Assembly (NCBI GenBank): GCA_011322575.1
Contig: DRMK01000231.1
Span: 1 to 12,708, forward strand
Direction of reading: 5' to 3'
Length of the DNA: 12,708 nt
Origin: Gammaproteobacteria bacterium
GTDB lineage: Bacteria > Pseudomonadota > Gammaproteobacteria > Thiohalospirales > Thiohalospiraceae
Each line of letters starts with the position of its first letter. Position 1 is the first letter of the stretch. This document shows, in pieces, positions 1-6,165 of this stretch. The translations under genes and the position numbers were made by a program. The notes below the pieces were generated by a model. That model was not told the origin of the DNA. It worked only from the letters and a program-made list of their open reading frames with translations, and made no database searches.

Positions 1-720
1 CAGCACCCCGGCAACTTCAACGCCCCGCTGGCCATCACCCGCGCGGCGGTGCTGTATGTGTTCCGTTGCCTGGTGCAGGACAACATCCCGCTCAACGAGG
101 GGTGCCTGAAGCCGCTCGAGATCCGCGTCCCGGAGGGAAGCATGCTCAACCCCAAACACCCCGCCGCGGTGGTGGCCGGCAATGTGGAGACCTCCCAATG
201 CATCGTCGACACCCTGTTTGGTGCGCTGGGGGTAATGGCGGCCGCCCAGGGCACCATGAACAATGTCACCTGGGGCAACGCGGAGTACCAGTACTACGAA
301 ACCCTGTGCGGCGGGGCCGGCGCCACCCCCGACAGGGACGGCGCCAGCGCGGTGCACACCCACATGACCAACTCCCGCCTGACCGATCCCGAAATAGTGG
401 AGCAGCGCTTTCCCGTTCTGCTGGAGGAGTTCTCCATCCGCGCCGGTTCGGGCGGCGCGGGCAGGCGGCGTGGTGGAGACGGGGTGATACGCCGCACCCG
501 TTTCCTGCAACCCATGAGCGTCAGCATCCTCTCCGGCCGCCGGCGGGTGCCGCCCTACGGCATGGCTGGCGGGCAGCCGGGGCAGTGTGGCGAGAACCTG
601 CTGATCCGCCGCGACGGCGAACGGCAGACGTTGGGTTCAAGCGCGGAGATCAGCGTACAGGCGGGCGACTGCCTCGAGATCCGGACCCCCGGAGGCGGCG
701 GCTTCGGGAAAAACCCTTGA
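1..720 (+). CDS. 5-oxoprolinase / hydantoinase B family protein, C-terminal part (5' end outside window)
   Basis: Frame 1 is open from the first base to the TGA at 718-720, giving 239 visible residues, so this is the 3' part of a gene that begins upstream. The stretch NFNAPLAITRAAVLYVFRCL, then NIPLNEGCLKPLEI, VAGNVETSQCIVD, AAAQGTMNN, THMTNSRLTDPEI and the closing TPGGGGFG are hallmark blocks of the hydantoinase B / oxoprolinase family. These enzymes carry out ATP-dependent opening of 5-oxoproline (to glutamate) or of hydantoins in the cytoplasm. A GTG at 49 is only an internal codon: the conserved sequence already runs upstream of it. The visible part cannot tell a single-chain 5-oxoprolinase from a separate HyuB subunit, because the HyuA-like half would lie outside. 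The family call is firm; the substrate is open. Confidence 0.93.
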   Translation, partial: QHPGNFNAPLAITRAAVLYVFRCLVQDNIPLNEGCLKPLEIRVPEGSMLNPKHPAAVVAGNVETSQCIVDTLFGALGVMAAAQGTMNNVTWGNAEYQYYETLCGGAGATPDRDGASAVHTHMTNSRLTDPEIVEQRFPVLLEEFSIRAGSGGAGRRRGGDGVIRRTRFLQPMSVSILSGRRRVPPYGMAGGQPGQCGENLLIRRDGERQTLGSSAEISVQAGDCLEIRTPGGGGFGKNP

Positions 721-817
721 GCCGGCAGGTGGGTCGAAGCGGATTCCTTGTTAATATAGATGGGTCTTTCCCGAATTGGGTGGAAAAAAAATGGTAAATC
801 ACCGCGGAGCGGCTCCG

Positions 818-995
818 TCCTTGACAGGCAGAATGCACGCCACATACTCGGCAGCCAGGAGGGGATTGGGGCGGTCTGGCTGGAGACTACCGGATACCCA
901 CCACCTGTGCCAATTGCAAGTAGGCCGGCTATCCCAAAGCGTCCCCAATCCCCTTCTGCCGACCATCTTCCGGCGTGCATTCTGCCTGTCAAGGA
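818..995. repeat. 24-bp perfect inverted repeat with imperfect inner arms (cruciform-forming)
   Basis: Bases 818-841 are the exact reverse complement of 972-995 (24 of 24). The pairing continues less perfectly inward through TCGGCAG and AGGGGATTGGGG-like blocks (about 849-871 against 943-964). It also continues outward: AAATCA at 796-801 pairs with TGATTT at 996-1001, and only the left side carries an extra 16 nt (802-817) that itself holds a small hairpin, CGGAGC/GCTCCG. The whole forms the core of the 762-1052 element. Either strand, as RNA, would fold into a long hairpin. Confidence 0.85.
821..848 (+). promoter_or_regulatory. Candidate sigma70 promoter inside the inverted repeat, pointing at parA
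   Basis: TTGACA at 821-826 is a perfect -35 hexamer. After a 16-nt spacer comes CATACT at 843-848, which matches TATAAT at 4 of 6 positions. It points toward parA, about 265 nt downstream. Because the -35 lies in a perfect inverted repeat, a second TTGACA faces left on the minus strand (992-987), but with a poorer -10. This is motif matching only. Confidence 0.3.
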
Positions 996-1054
996 TGATT
1001 TGCCTCATTATTAAGAGCTGCTTACCTTACCCACACGATTCGGGGAAGAGCCAT

Positions 1055-1111
1055 ATGGAAAAACGGTCGATGCCGACTGCCGGGCCGGGGAACCAGGGAA
1101 TCGATACCTGA
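1055..1111 (+). CDS. Possible 18-codon leader ORF immediately before parA
   Basis: An ATG at 1055 opens an 18-residue frame (begins MEKRSMPTAG) and stops with TGA at 1109-1111, only 2 nt before the parA ATG. A GGGGAAGAG tract (1042-1050) sits 4 nt upstream and could serve as a Shine-Dalgarno. That purine tract is part of the right end of the MITE-like element. parA itself has no good ribosome site at normal spacing (GGGAA lies about 12 nt away), so coupling through this ORF is conceivable. The peptide resembles nothing I recognise, and the ORF may be fortuitous. Confidence 0.2.
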   Translation: MEKRSMPTAGPGNQGIDT

Positions 1112-1113
1112 CC

Positions 1114-1917
1114 ATGGGACAGATCATCGCGGTAACCAACCAGAAAGGGGGGGTGGGAAAGACCACCACCAGCGTGAACCTGGCCGCCTCCCTGGCCGCC
1201 ACCAGGCGCAAGGTGCTGCTGGTGGATACCGATCCGCAGGGCAACGCCACCATGGGCAGCGGCATCGACAAGAACCGGCTGGAGAGCTCCATCTATGACG
1301 TTCTGATGGGAGAGCTGCCGGCGGGCGAAGTGATCACTGTATCCGAGGAAGGAGACTACGACCTGCTCCCCAGCAACGGCGACCTGACCGCCGCGGAGGT
1401 ACAGCTTCTGGAGACGAAGCAGCGCGAGCGGGCGCTGCAACGCGCCCTGCAGGAGGTCCGGGAGGAGTATGACTACGTAATCATCGACTGCCCTCCCTCC
1501 CTGAACATGCTCACCGTGAACGCCCTGGCGGTGGCCGACGGCGTCCTGATCCCCACCCAGTGCGAATACTACGCCCTGGAGGGGCTCTCCGCCCTGCTGC
1601 AGACGGTGGAGCAGATCCGCAACACCCTCAATCCGCGGCTCAGGATCGCGGGGCTGCTGCGCACCATGTTCGATCCGCGCAACCGGCTCTCCCTGGATGT
1701 ATCCGCCCAGCTCACCGAGCACTTCGGAGATATGGTCTATCGCACCGTGATACCGCGCAACGTGCGGCTCGCCGAGGCCCCCAGTTTTGGACTGCCGGCC
1801 TTGATCTACGACAAGTTCTCGCGCGGGGCACAGGCCTATCTCGCGCTGGCCGGGGAGATCCTGCGCAAGGAGAAAGAGAGCGCCGAACGGGAACAGGAGG
1901 TACAATGCGATACATGA
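1114..1917 (+). CDS. parA: Chromosome-partitioning ATPase ParA (Soj family)
   Basis: This 267-residue protein is a deviant Walker-type ATPase that binds DNA nonspecifically in its ATP dimer form and positions ParB-parS complexes for chromosome segregation. The deviant Walker A loop KGGVGKTT is at residues 11-18, the Walker A' block VDTDPQGNAT at 37-46 and Walker B YVIIDCPPS at 121-129. The conserved tail block TVIPRNVRLAEAPS is at 211-224. Length and lack of an N-terminal helix-turn-helix match the short chromosomal ParA type rather than long plasmid ParA. The ATG at 1114 gives the canonical N-terminus (MGQIIAVTNQKGG), although it lacks a strong ribosome site. parB follows after 24 nt, so the two are very likely one operon. 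In many proteobacteria parAB follows mnmG-rsmG; here a 5-oxoprolinase gene and a repeat element lie upstream. Confidence 0.97.
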   Translation: MGQIIAVTNQKGGVGKTTTSVNLAASLAATRRKVLLVDTDPQGNATMGSGIDKNRLESSIYDVLMGELPAGEVITVSEEGDYDLLPSNGDLTAAEVQLLETKQRERALQRALQEVREEYDYVIIDCPPSLNMLTVNALAVADGVLIPTQCEYYALEGLSALLQTVEQIRNTLNPRLRIAGLLRTMFDPRNRLSLDVSAQLTEHFGDMVYRTVIPRNVRLAEAPSFGLPALIYDKFSRGAQAYLALAGEILRKEKESAEREQEVQCDT

Positions 1918-1941
1918 TTCGACCAGCAGGAACGAGTAGAT

Positions 1942-2832
1942 ATGGCTGCTAGAAAGAGAGGTCTGGGGCGTGGCCTGGACGCCCTCCTGGGAGGGGCGGC
2001 AACCACGGCGGCAAACCCGCCGCAGTCCGAGCCCGACGGCCAGCAGGGGCGGGATGGAGAGCTGCGCACCCTACCCGTGGATCTGCTGCAGCGCGGCCGC
2101 TACCAGCCGCGCACCGGCATGGACAATGAGGCGCTCGAGGAGCTGGCCAGCTCCATCCGCGCCCAAGGGGTGGTGCAGCCCATCGTGGTGCGCGAGCTGG
2201 AGGAGGGTGGGCGCTACGAAATCATCGCCGGAGAGCGCCGCTGGCGCGCCGCGCAGCTGGCCGGCCTGCACGAAATCCCGGCGGTGATCCGTCAGGTGGA
2301 GGATCAGGCCGCCATCGCCATGGCCCTGATCGAGAACATCCAGCGCGAGGAGCTGAATCCCATGGAAGAGGCCCAGGCGCTGCAGCGGCTCATCGAGGAG
2401 TTCACCCTCACCCACCAGGAGGCGGCCGACGCAGTGGGGCGTTCGCGTGCGGCGGTGAGCAACCTGCTGCGCCTGCTGACCCTCAACAGCGATGTGAAAC
2501 AGCTGCTGGAGAACGGCGATCTGGAGATGGGGCACGCGCGCGCCCTGCTGGGGCTGAGCGGCGAGCAGCAGAGCGAGGCGGCGCGTATCGTGGAGAGCAG
2601 GGGGCTGTCGGTGCGCGAGACCGAACAGCTGGTGCGGCGCATCGCCGCCGGCCCCAGGCCCCAGGGAAAGAGGCCGGCACTGGATCCGGACACCCGGCGC
2701 CTGCAGGAGGAGCTGGCGGAGAAACTGGGGGCGCCGGTGCGGCTGCAGCACACCAGCCGCGGCAAGGGGAAGCTGGTGATCCACTACAACAGCCTGGACG
2801 AACTGGACGGGATCCTGTCCCACATCAAATAG
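1942..2832 (+). CDS. parB: Chromosome-partitioning protein ParB (Spo0J family)
   Basis: ParB is a CTP-dependent sliding clamp that loads at parS and spreads along the origin region as the partner of ParA. The 296-residue product starts with the family's typical RGLGRGLDALLGG (6-18), which forms the ParA-contacting N-terminal region. The ParB/sulfiredoxin-fold CTPase domain covers about 42-135, with the GERRWRAA box at 97-104 and ENIQREELNP at 131-140. A helix-turn-helix (about 155-180, HQEAADAVGRSRAAVSNLLR) recognises parS, followed by MGHARALL (196-203). The C-terminal dimerisation part ends LDELDGILSHIK. The ATG at 1942 is preceded by AGGAAC (1929-1934) at good spacing. No parS resembling TGTTTCACGTGAAACA was seen in the window. 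Confidence 0.97.
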   Translation: MAARKRGLGRGLDALLGGAATTAANPPQSEPDGQQGRDGELRTLPVDLLQRGRYQPRTGMDNEALEELASSIRAQGVVQPIVVRELEEGGRYEIIAGERRWRAAQLAGLHEIPAVIRQVEDQAAIAMALIENIQREELNPMEEAQALQRLIEEFTLTHQEAADAVGRSRAAVSNLLRLLTLNSDVKQLLENGDLEMGHARALLGLSGEQQSEAARIVESRGLSVRETEQLVRRIAAGPRPQGKRPALDPDTRRLQEELAEKLGAPVRLQHTSRGKGKLVIHYNSLDELDGILSHIK

Positions 2833-2833
2833 G

Positions 2834-2848
2834 GGCTCTTCCCCGAAT
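2834..2848 (+). repeat. Solitary copy of the element end, directly after parB
   Basis: GGCTCTTCCCCGAAT begins one base after the parB stop codon. It is identical, base for base and inverted, to the right tip of the element at 1038-1052. No inward-facing partner was found to its right, so it looks like a lone end or a transcription-related motif reused. The next bases hold a small hairpin, GGGAG (2850-2854) / CTCCC (2863-2867), lying between convergent genes. There is no T-run, so a terminator role is weak. Confidence 0.5.
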
Positions 2849-2876
2849 AGGGAGATAGCACCCTCCCGCCACTCGG

Positions 2877-4151
2877 CTACAGGGAGCGCGCCATGCGCCG
2901 CCCCTTCTCCTCGTCCACGAACAGCAGCAACAGCAGGCCGAGGGCGAACAGCAGCGCCACCGCCAGGATGGAGAGCCGCGGCGAGCCGCTAAGCACCCCC
3001 ACCCAGCCCATCAGCAGCGGGCCGAAGATGGCCGCAAACCGGCCCAGCATGTTGTAGAAGCCGAAGAACTCCCCCGCCTTGTCCGTCGGGATGATGCGCG
3101 CATAGAACGAGCGGCTCAACGACTGGATCCCGCCCTGCACCAGACCGATCACCACCGCCAGCGCGTAGAACTCCCAGGCGCTCTCCATGCGGCTGGCCCA
3201 GATCACCACCCCGAAATAGACCCCGATGGCGATATAGATCCCGCGCTTGGCCCCGATCCGCTCCCCCAGCAGGCCGAACAGCAGCGCCGCGGGAAAGCCG
3301 ACGAACTGGGTTAGCAGCAGCGCCAGCATCAGATCGCCGCTGTCGAACCCCAGCGCCATACCGTAGTCCACCGCCATCTTGATGATGGTGTCCACCCCGT
3401 CGATGTAGAGCCAGTAGCTGAGCAGAAACAGCGCCACCACCCGCAGGCGGCGCAGCTCCGCCAGGGTTCCGGCCAGCTGGCGCAGCGCCGCCCGGCCGCT
3501 CTGCAGCAGGCCGATCCCGGCGCGGGGCGATACCCGCTCGCGGACCAGCAGGAACAGGGGGAGGGAGAACAGCGCCCACCAGCCGGCGGTCAGCAGAAAC
3601 GACCAGCGTACCGCGCCGGCGGCATCGGGCAGGCCGAACCAGTGGGGATGGAGGGTCAGCCCCACGCAGAAGGCGAACAGCAGTCCGCCCCCCAGATAGC
3701 CGCAGGCGTACCCCAGGCCGGAGACGAAATCCAGGCGCCGCCCGGCGGATACATCCACCAGCAGCGCATCGTAGAACACAATCCCGGCGGAGAAACCGAT
3801 GGTGGCCAGCACATACAGCCCCAGGGCGCTTCGCCACTCCCCCTCGCCGACCAGGAACAGGGCGGCGGTGGCGAGCACCCCGAGCAGGGTGAACAGCAGC
3901 AGGAGCCGCTTCTTGCCGCCCCCCTGGTCGGCGAAACTGCCCAGCAGGGGGGCCAGGATCACCACCACCAGGCTGGCCGCCGAGTTGGCCGCTCCCAGGT
4001 GGAAGGTGCTCTGGACGGCGCTGCTGCCGCTGCTCCAGTACTGTTTGAAGAACACTGGGAAGAACCCGGCCATGATGGTCACCGCAAATGCGGAGTTGGC
4101 CCAGTCGTAGAGCGCCCAGGCGAAGATCTGGCGGCGCTCGGGGCGGCTCAC
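2877..4151 (-). CDS. MFS transporter, UMF1 / Atg22-like family
   Basis: A 424-residue, very hydrophobic inner-membrane protein with about 12 predicted membrane segments split by a charged central loop (about 205-235). The N-terminal block YDWANSAFAVTIMAGFFPVF (15-34) and the C-terminal blocks GGIQSLSRSFYARIIP (340-355) and EFFGFYNMLGRFAAIFGP (361-378) are characteristic of the UMF1 (Atg22-like) branch of the major facilitator superfamily. Its yeast relative effluxes amino acids from the vacuole; bacterial substrates are mostly unknown, and none can be assigned here. It starts at a GTG (4151-4149) whose last two bases belong to the TGA of the TatD-type gene, a 4-nt GTGA overlap that implies translational coupling and one transcript. 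It is probably the last gene of the minus-strand chain and converges on parB with a 44-nt gap. Confidence 0.9.
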   Translation of the reverse strand: MSRPERRQIFAWALYDWANSAFAVTIMAGFFPVFFKQYWSSGSSAVQSTFHLGAANSAASLVVVILAPLLGSFADQGGGKKRLLLLFTLLGVLATAALFLVGEGEWRSALGLYVLATIGFSAGIVFYDALLVDVSAGRRLDFVSGLGYACGYLGGGLLFAFCVGLTLHPHWFGLPDAAGAVRWSFLLTAGWWALFSLPLFLLVRERVSPRAGIGLLQSGRAALRQLAGTLAELRRLRVVALFLLSYWLYIDGVDTIIKMAVDYGMALGFDSGDLMLALLLTQFVGFPAALLFGLLGERIGAKRGIYIAIGVYFGVVIWASRMESAWEFYALAVVIGLVQGGIQSLSRSFYARIIPTDKAGEFFGFYNMLGRFAAIFGPLLMGWVGVLSGSPRLSILAVALLFALGLLLLLFVDEEKGRRMARSL

Positions 4152-4936
4152 TGCCTCTTCCCGACACGCCCGGGGATGCCGAACAGCTCCCTGGCGCTGG
4201 CGGTGGTGCGCTGCGCGATCAGCGCGGGATCCTCGTCCCGCAGGCGCGCCACGGCATCCAGGATCTCCACCAGATAGTCCGGCCGGTTGCGCTCCCCGCG
4301 ATGGGACTCGGGAGGCATGTCGGGAGCGTCGGTCTCCAGCAGCAGCGCCTCCAGCGGCAGCTCCCGTACCAGACGGTGCAGGCGGCGCGCCCCGGGACGG
4401 GTCACCGCCCCCCCGAAGCCGAACCGGAAGCCGAGCTCCAGATAGCGCCGCGCCTGCTGCAGGGAGCCGTTGAAGGCGTGCACCACCCCCCCGGGGATGC
4501 GGTGGCGGCGCAGACGCTCCAGCACTTCGTCATGGGCCTTGCGCACGTGCAGGATGAGCGGCAGGCCGGCGCATGCGGCGATCTCCAGCTGCGCATCGAA
4601 CAGGGCCAGCTGCCGCTCCCGCGACTGCCGTCCGGAGTGGTAGTCCAGACCGATCTCGCCGATGGCGACCGGGTGGTGCTCCCGGACCGCCTCCTCCAGC
4701 AGGGAGAGGTGGGACTCCTCGTGGCGCTCCACGAACATGGGATGCAGCCCCAGCGCCGCATGCAGCATCCCGTCGTGGACGGCGCAGAGCGCCAGCAGGC
4801 CGCTCCAGCCGCTCTGCTCGATGGCGGGCACCACGATATGGTTTATTCCAATATTGCGGCAACGGTTGAGGATCTCCTCCCGATCGGCATCAAACCGGGG
4901 CAGATCCAGGTGGCAGTGGGTATCGAACAGCTCCAT
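4148..4936 (-). CDS. yjjV: TatD-family metal-dependent hydrolase, YjjV type
   Basis: The 262-residue product is a TIM-barrel amidohydrolase-superfamily protein; family members are metal-dependent DNases or related phosphoesterases in the cytoplasm. Metal-site residues are visible in order: DTHCHLD with H7 and H9, GEIGLDYH with E94, LILHVRKAHDE with H130, VVHAFNGSLQQA with H153 and LETDAPDMPP with D203. The blocks HAFNGSLQQARRYLELG and LLLETDAPDMP, together with the length, resemble E. coli YjjV more than TatD or YcfH. The ATG at 4936 begins right at the conserved MELFDTHCH; the ribosome site before it is poor. Its stop overlaps the GTG of the MFS gene. The link to the transporter is only positional. 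The biological substrate is not established. Confidence 0.93.
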   Translation of the reverse strand: MELFDTHCHLDLPRFDADREEILNRCRNIGINHIVVPAIEQSGWSGLLALCAVHDGMLHAALGLHPMFVERHEESHLSLLEEAVREHHPVAIGEIGLDYHSGRQSRERQLALFDAQLEIAACAGLPLILHVRKAHDEVLERLRRHRIPGGVVHAFNGSLQQARRYLELGFRFGFGGAVTRPGARRLHRLVRELPLEALLLETDAPDMPPESHRGERNRPDYLVEILDAVARLRDEDPALIAQRTTASARELFGIPGRVGKRQ

Positions 4937-4963
4937 GAGAGCGTGCCAGGCGGCTCGAACAGG

Positions 4964-4993
4964 GGGCTCCTATGCTAGCACGATCCGGAGCCC
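4964..4993. repeat. Intergenic hairpin between glycosyltransferase and yjjV
   Basis: GGGCTCC (4964-4970) and GGAGCCC (4987-4993) form a perfect 7-bp stem with a 16-nt loop in the 75-nt gap between the two minus-strand genes. No T-run follows on the minus strand, so it does not look like an intrinsic terminator. It could be an mRNA processing or stability hairpin. Confidence 0.3.
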
Positions 4994-5011
4994 TGGTTGG
5001 CCCCCGGACGG

Positions 5012-5995
5012 TCAGGGATCTCCAGGTAGGGAGTGGTAGTCCACCTCCTCCCGGCCGGCGGCGATCGCCCTCCGGGAGTGGCGGCCGAGATCCAGCAGGT
5101 ACAGCAGCAGACCGGCCGGTTGCAGCGCCCAGCAGAGCGCCCGGCCGGCGCGGCCGCGCAGCTCCCACGCCTGTTGCATCGCCCCCCGGCCGGCGTGCCG
5201 GGAGTAGCGGATATACTGTACCGCCGCCCTGCACAGGGCGATGGGAGCGGTGGCGAACCAATCCATGTTGTTGTCCAGAATGGCCTGATGCCCGAGCAGC
5301 TTGCCGAGGGCGTTGTGGCCGGGGGGTACGGCGGTCAGCTGGGCGGCGTCGCCGGTGTCGTCCTGGTAGTAGATGCGCAGCACCTCGTTTACGAACAGGG
5401 TCTGGTAGCGCCGCGCGATACGGTGCCACACCACGTGGGGCATCACATGGTGCTCCACCCTGGGAAACGGATGCTCCCTCAGGATATCGGTGCGGATGAA
5501 GCCCCATTTCTCCCCCTTGACCTTGTAGCGGTACTCCAGCTCCAGGGCGTCCGACACCAGGCGATCCCGAGGAAAGCGGGTTCCGGCCAGGTTGCCATAC
5601 TGATCCTCGCACAGCACCGTCACGCCGGCAAAACGTTCCCGCTTCTGTTCAGGTATTCCGTGCCACAGGGCGTGAAACCGCTCCAGCGCCTGGGGCAGGC
5701 AGCGATCGTCCGAATCCAGCATCACGAACAGCTCCCCGCGCGCCGCCGCCACCCCCTCGTTGATGGCGTTCTGGTAACCGGTGTTGTTCGCCCAGGAGAG
5801 ATAGCGTATCGGGAACGAAGAGTCTCTCGCCCAACGGGCAACCAGATCCGCCGTTTGATCCGTGGATCCGTTATCGAAGATCAGCCATTCAAAGCTGCGG
5901 AAGGTCTGCATCTGCAGGCTTTCCCAGACCCGGTGCAGGGTATGGGCGCGATTGTAGGTGCAGGTGAATACTGTAAAGGTGTGATTGGTGCTCAT
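5012..5995 (-). CDS. Glycosyltransferase family 2 protein
   Basis: A 327-residue protein with a GT-A fold glycosyltransferase domain at the N-terminus: FTVFTCTYNRAHTLHRVWES (about 7-26), FDNGSTDQT (40-48), NNTGYQNAINEGVAAARGE (70-88) and the metal/nucleotide-sugar motif MLDSDD (92-97). These enzymes transfer a sugar from a nucleotide donor to a glycan or lipid acceptor, usually in cell-surface polysaccharide synthesis. The C-terminal third has a hydrophobic segment (about 286-304, ALCWALQPAGLLLYLLDLG) that may associate with membrane. I chose ATG 5995 over an in-frame TTG at 6001, which would add only two residues; neither has a good ribosome site. No polysaccharide cluster surrounds it, so the acceptor is unknown. 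The 170-nt gap up to the cytochrome stop holds only short GC-rich hairpins, for example CGCGCC/GGCGCG at 6086-6099. Confidence 0.88.
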   Translation of the reverse strand: MSTNHTFTVFTCTYNRAHTLHRVWESLQMQTFRSFEWLIFDNGSTDQTADLVARWARDSSFPIRYLSWANNTGYQNAINEGVAAARGELFVMLDSDDRCLPQALERFHALWHGIPEQKRERFAGVTVLCEDQYGNLAGTRFPRDRLVSDALELEYRYKVKGEKWGFIRTDILREHPFPRVEHHVMPHVVWHRIARRYQTLFVNEVLRIYYQDDTGDAAQLTAVPPGHNALGKLLGHQAILDNNMDWFATAPIALCRAAVQYIRYSRHAGRGAMQQAWELRGRAGRALCWALQPAGLLLYLLDLGRHSRRAIAAGREEVDYHSLPGDP

Positions 5996-6165
5996 GTACA
6001 AAGATCGGGGTGCGGAATAAATGTTTTGAAGACGATCAGATAGATCGGCAGCGACAGCGGAATACTTGAAACCGTGCGTACGGAACGCGCCGGGGCGCGA
6101 TGGGTGGGTTCGTGATGTGGCCTCGGGTCAATCCCCGATGTGAACGCCGACGCCGGTAACCGGGA

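Larger units (their letters stand above)
762..1052. mobile_element. MITE-like non-autonomous element with ISL3-like ends
   Basis: The gene-free stretch between the oxoprolinase and parA contains two inverted ends. The left tip reads GGGTCTTTCCCGAAT (762-776). The right tip read inward on the minus strand is GGCTCTTCCCCGAAT (1052-1038). They match at 13 of 15 positions and are followed on both sides by a GGGTGG/GTGGGT-like tract. The 8 bases outside are ATATAGAT (754-761) and ATATGGAA (1053-1060), 6 of 8 identical, as expected of a decayed 8-bp target duplication. Tips beginning GGCTCTTCC and an 8-bp duplication are typical of the ISL3 family. There is no transposase gene inside; the interior is mostly a second, longer inverted repeat. 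The inverted ends are seen directly; the ISL3 assignment and mobility are inference. Confidence 0.5.

Noticed and set aside
1027..1905. Long minus-strand open frame opposite parA
   Set aside because: It is antisense to an unmistakable ParA with all nucleotide-binding motifs; the translation is low-complexity Gly/Gln/Val-rich, as expected from GC-rich codons read backwards.
4088..4978. 296-codon plus-strand open frame opposite yjjV
   Set aside because: All TatD-family metal residues are on the minus strand, with a 4-nt overlap to the next gene on that strand.
5428..5442. CCACGTGG-type core as a possible parS
   Set aside because: The flanks do not match TGTTTCACGTGAAACA and it lies inside the glycosyltransferase gene.
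5033..6043. Long plus-strand open frame opposite the glycosyltransferase
   Set aside because: The minus strand carries the GT2 motifs (DNGSTD, DSDD); the plus-strand product shows none of its own.
6072..6099. GC-rich hairpins after the cytochrome stop as an intrinsic terminator
   Set aside because: The stems are short (CCGT/ACGG, CGCGCC/GGCGCG) and no T-run follows on the minus strand.
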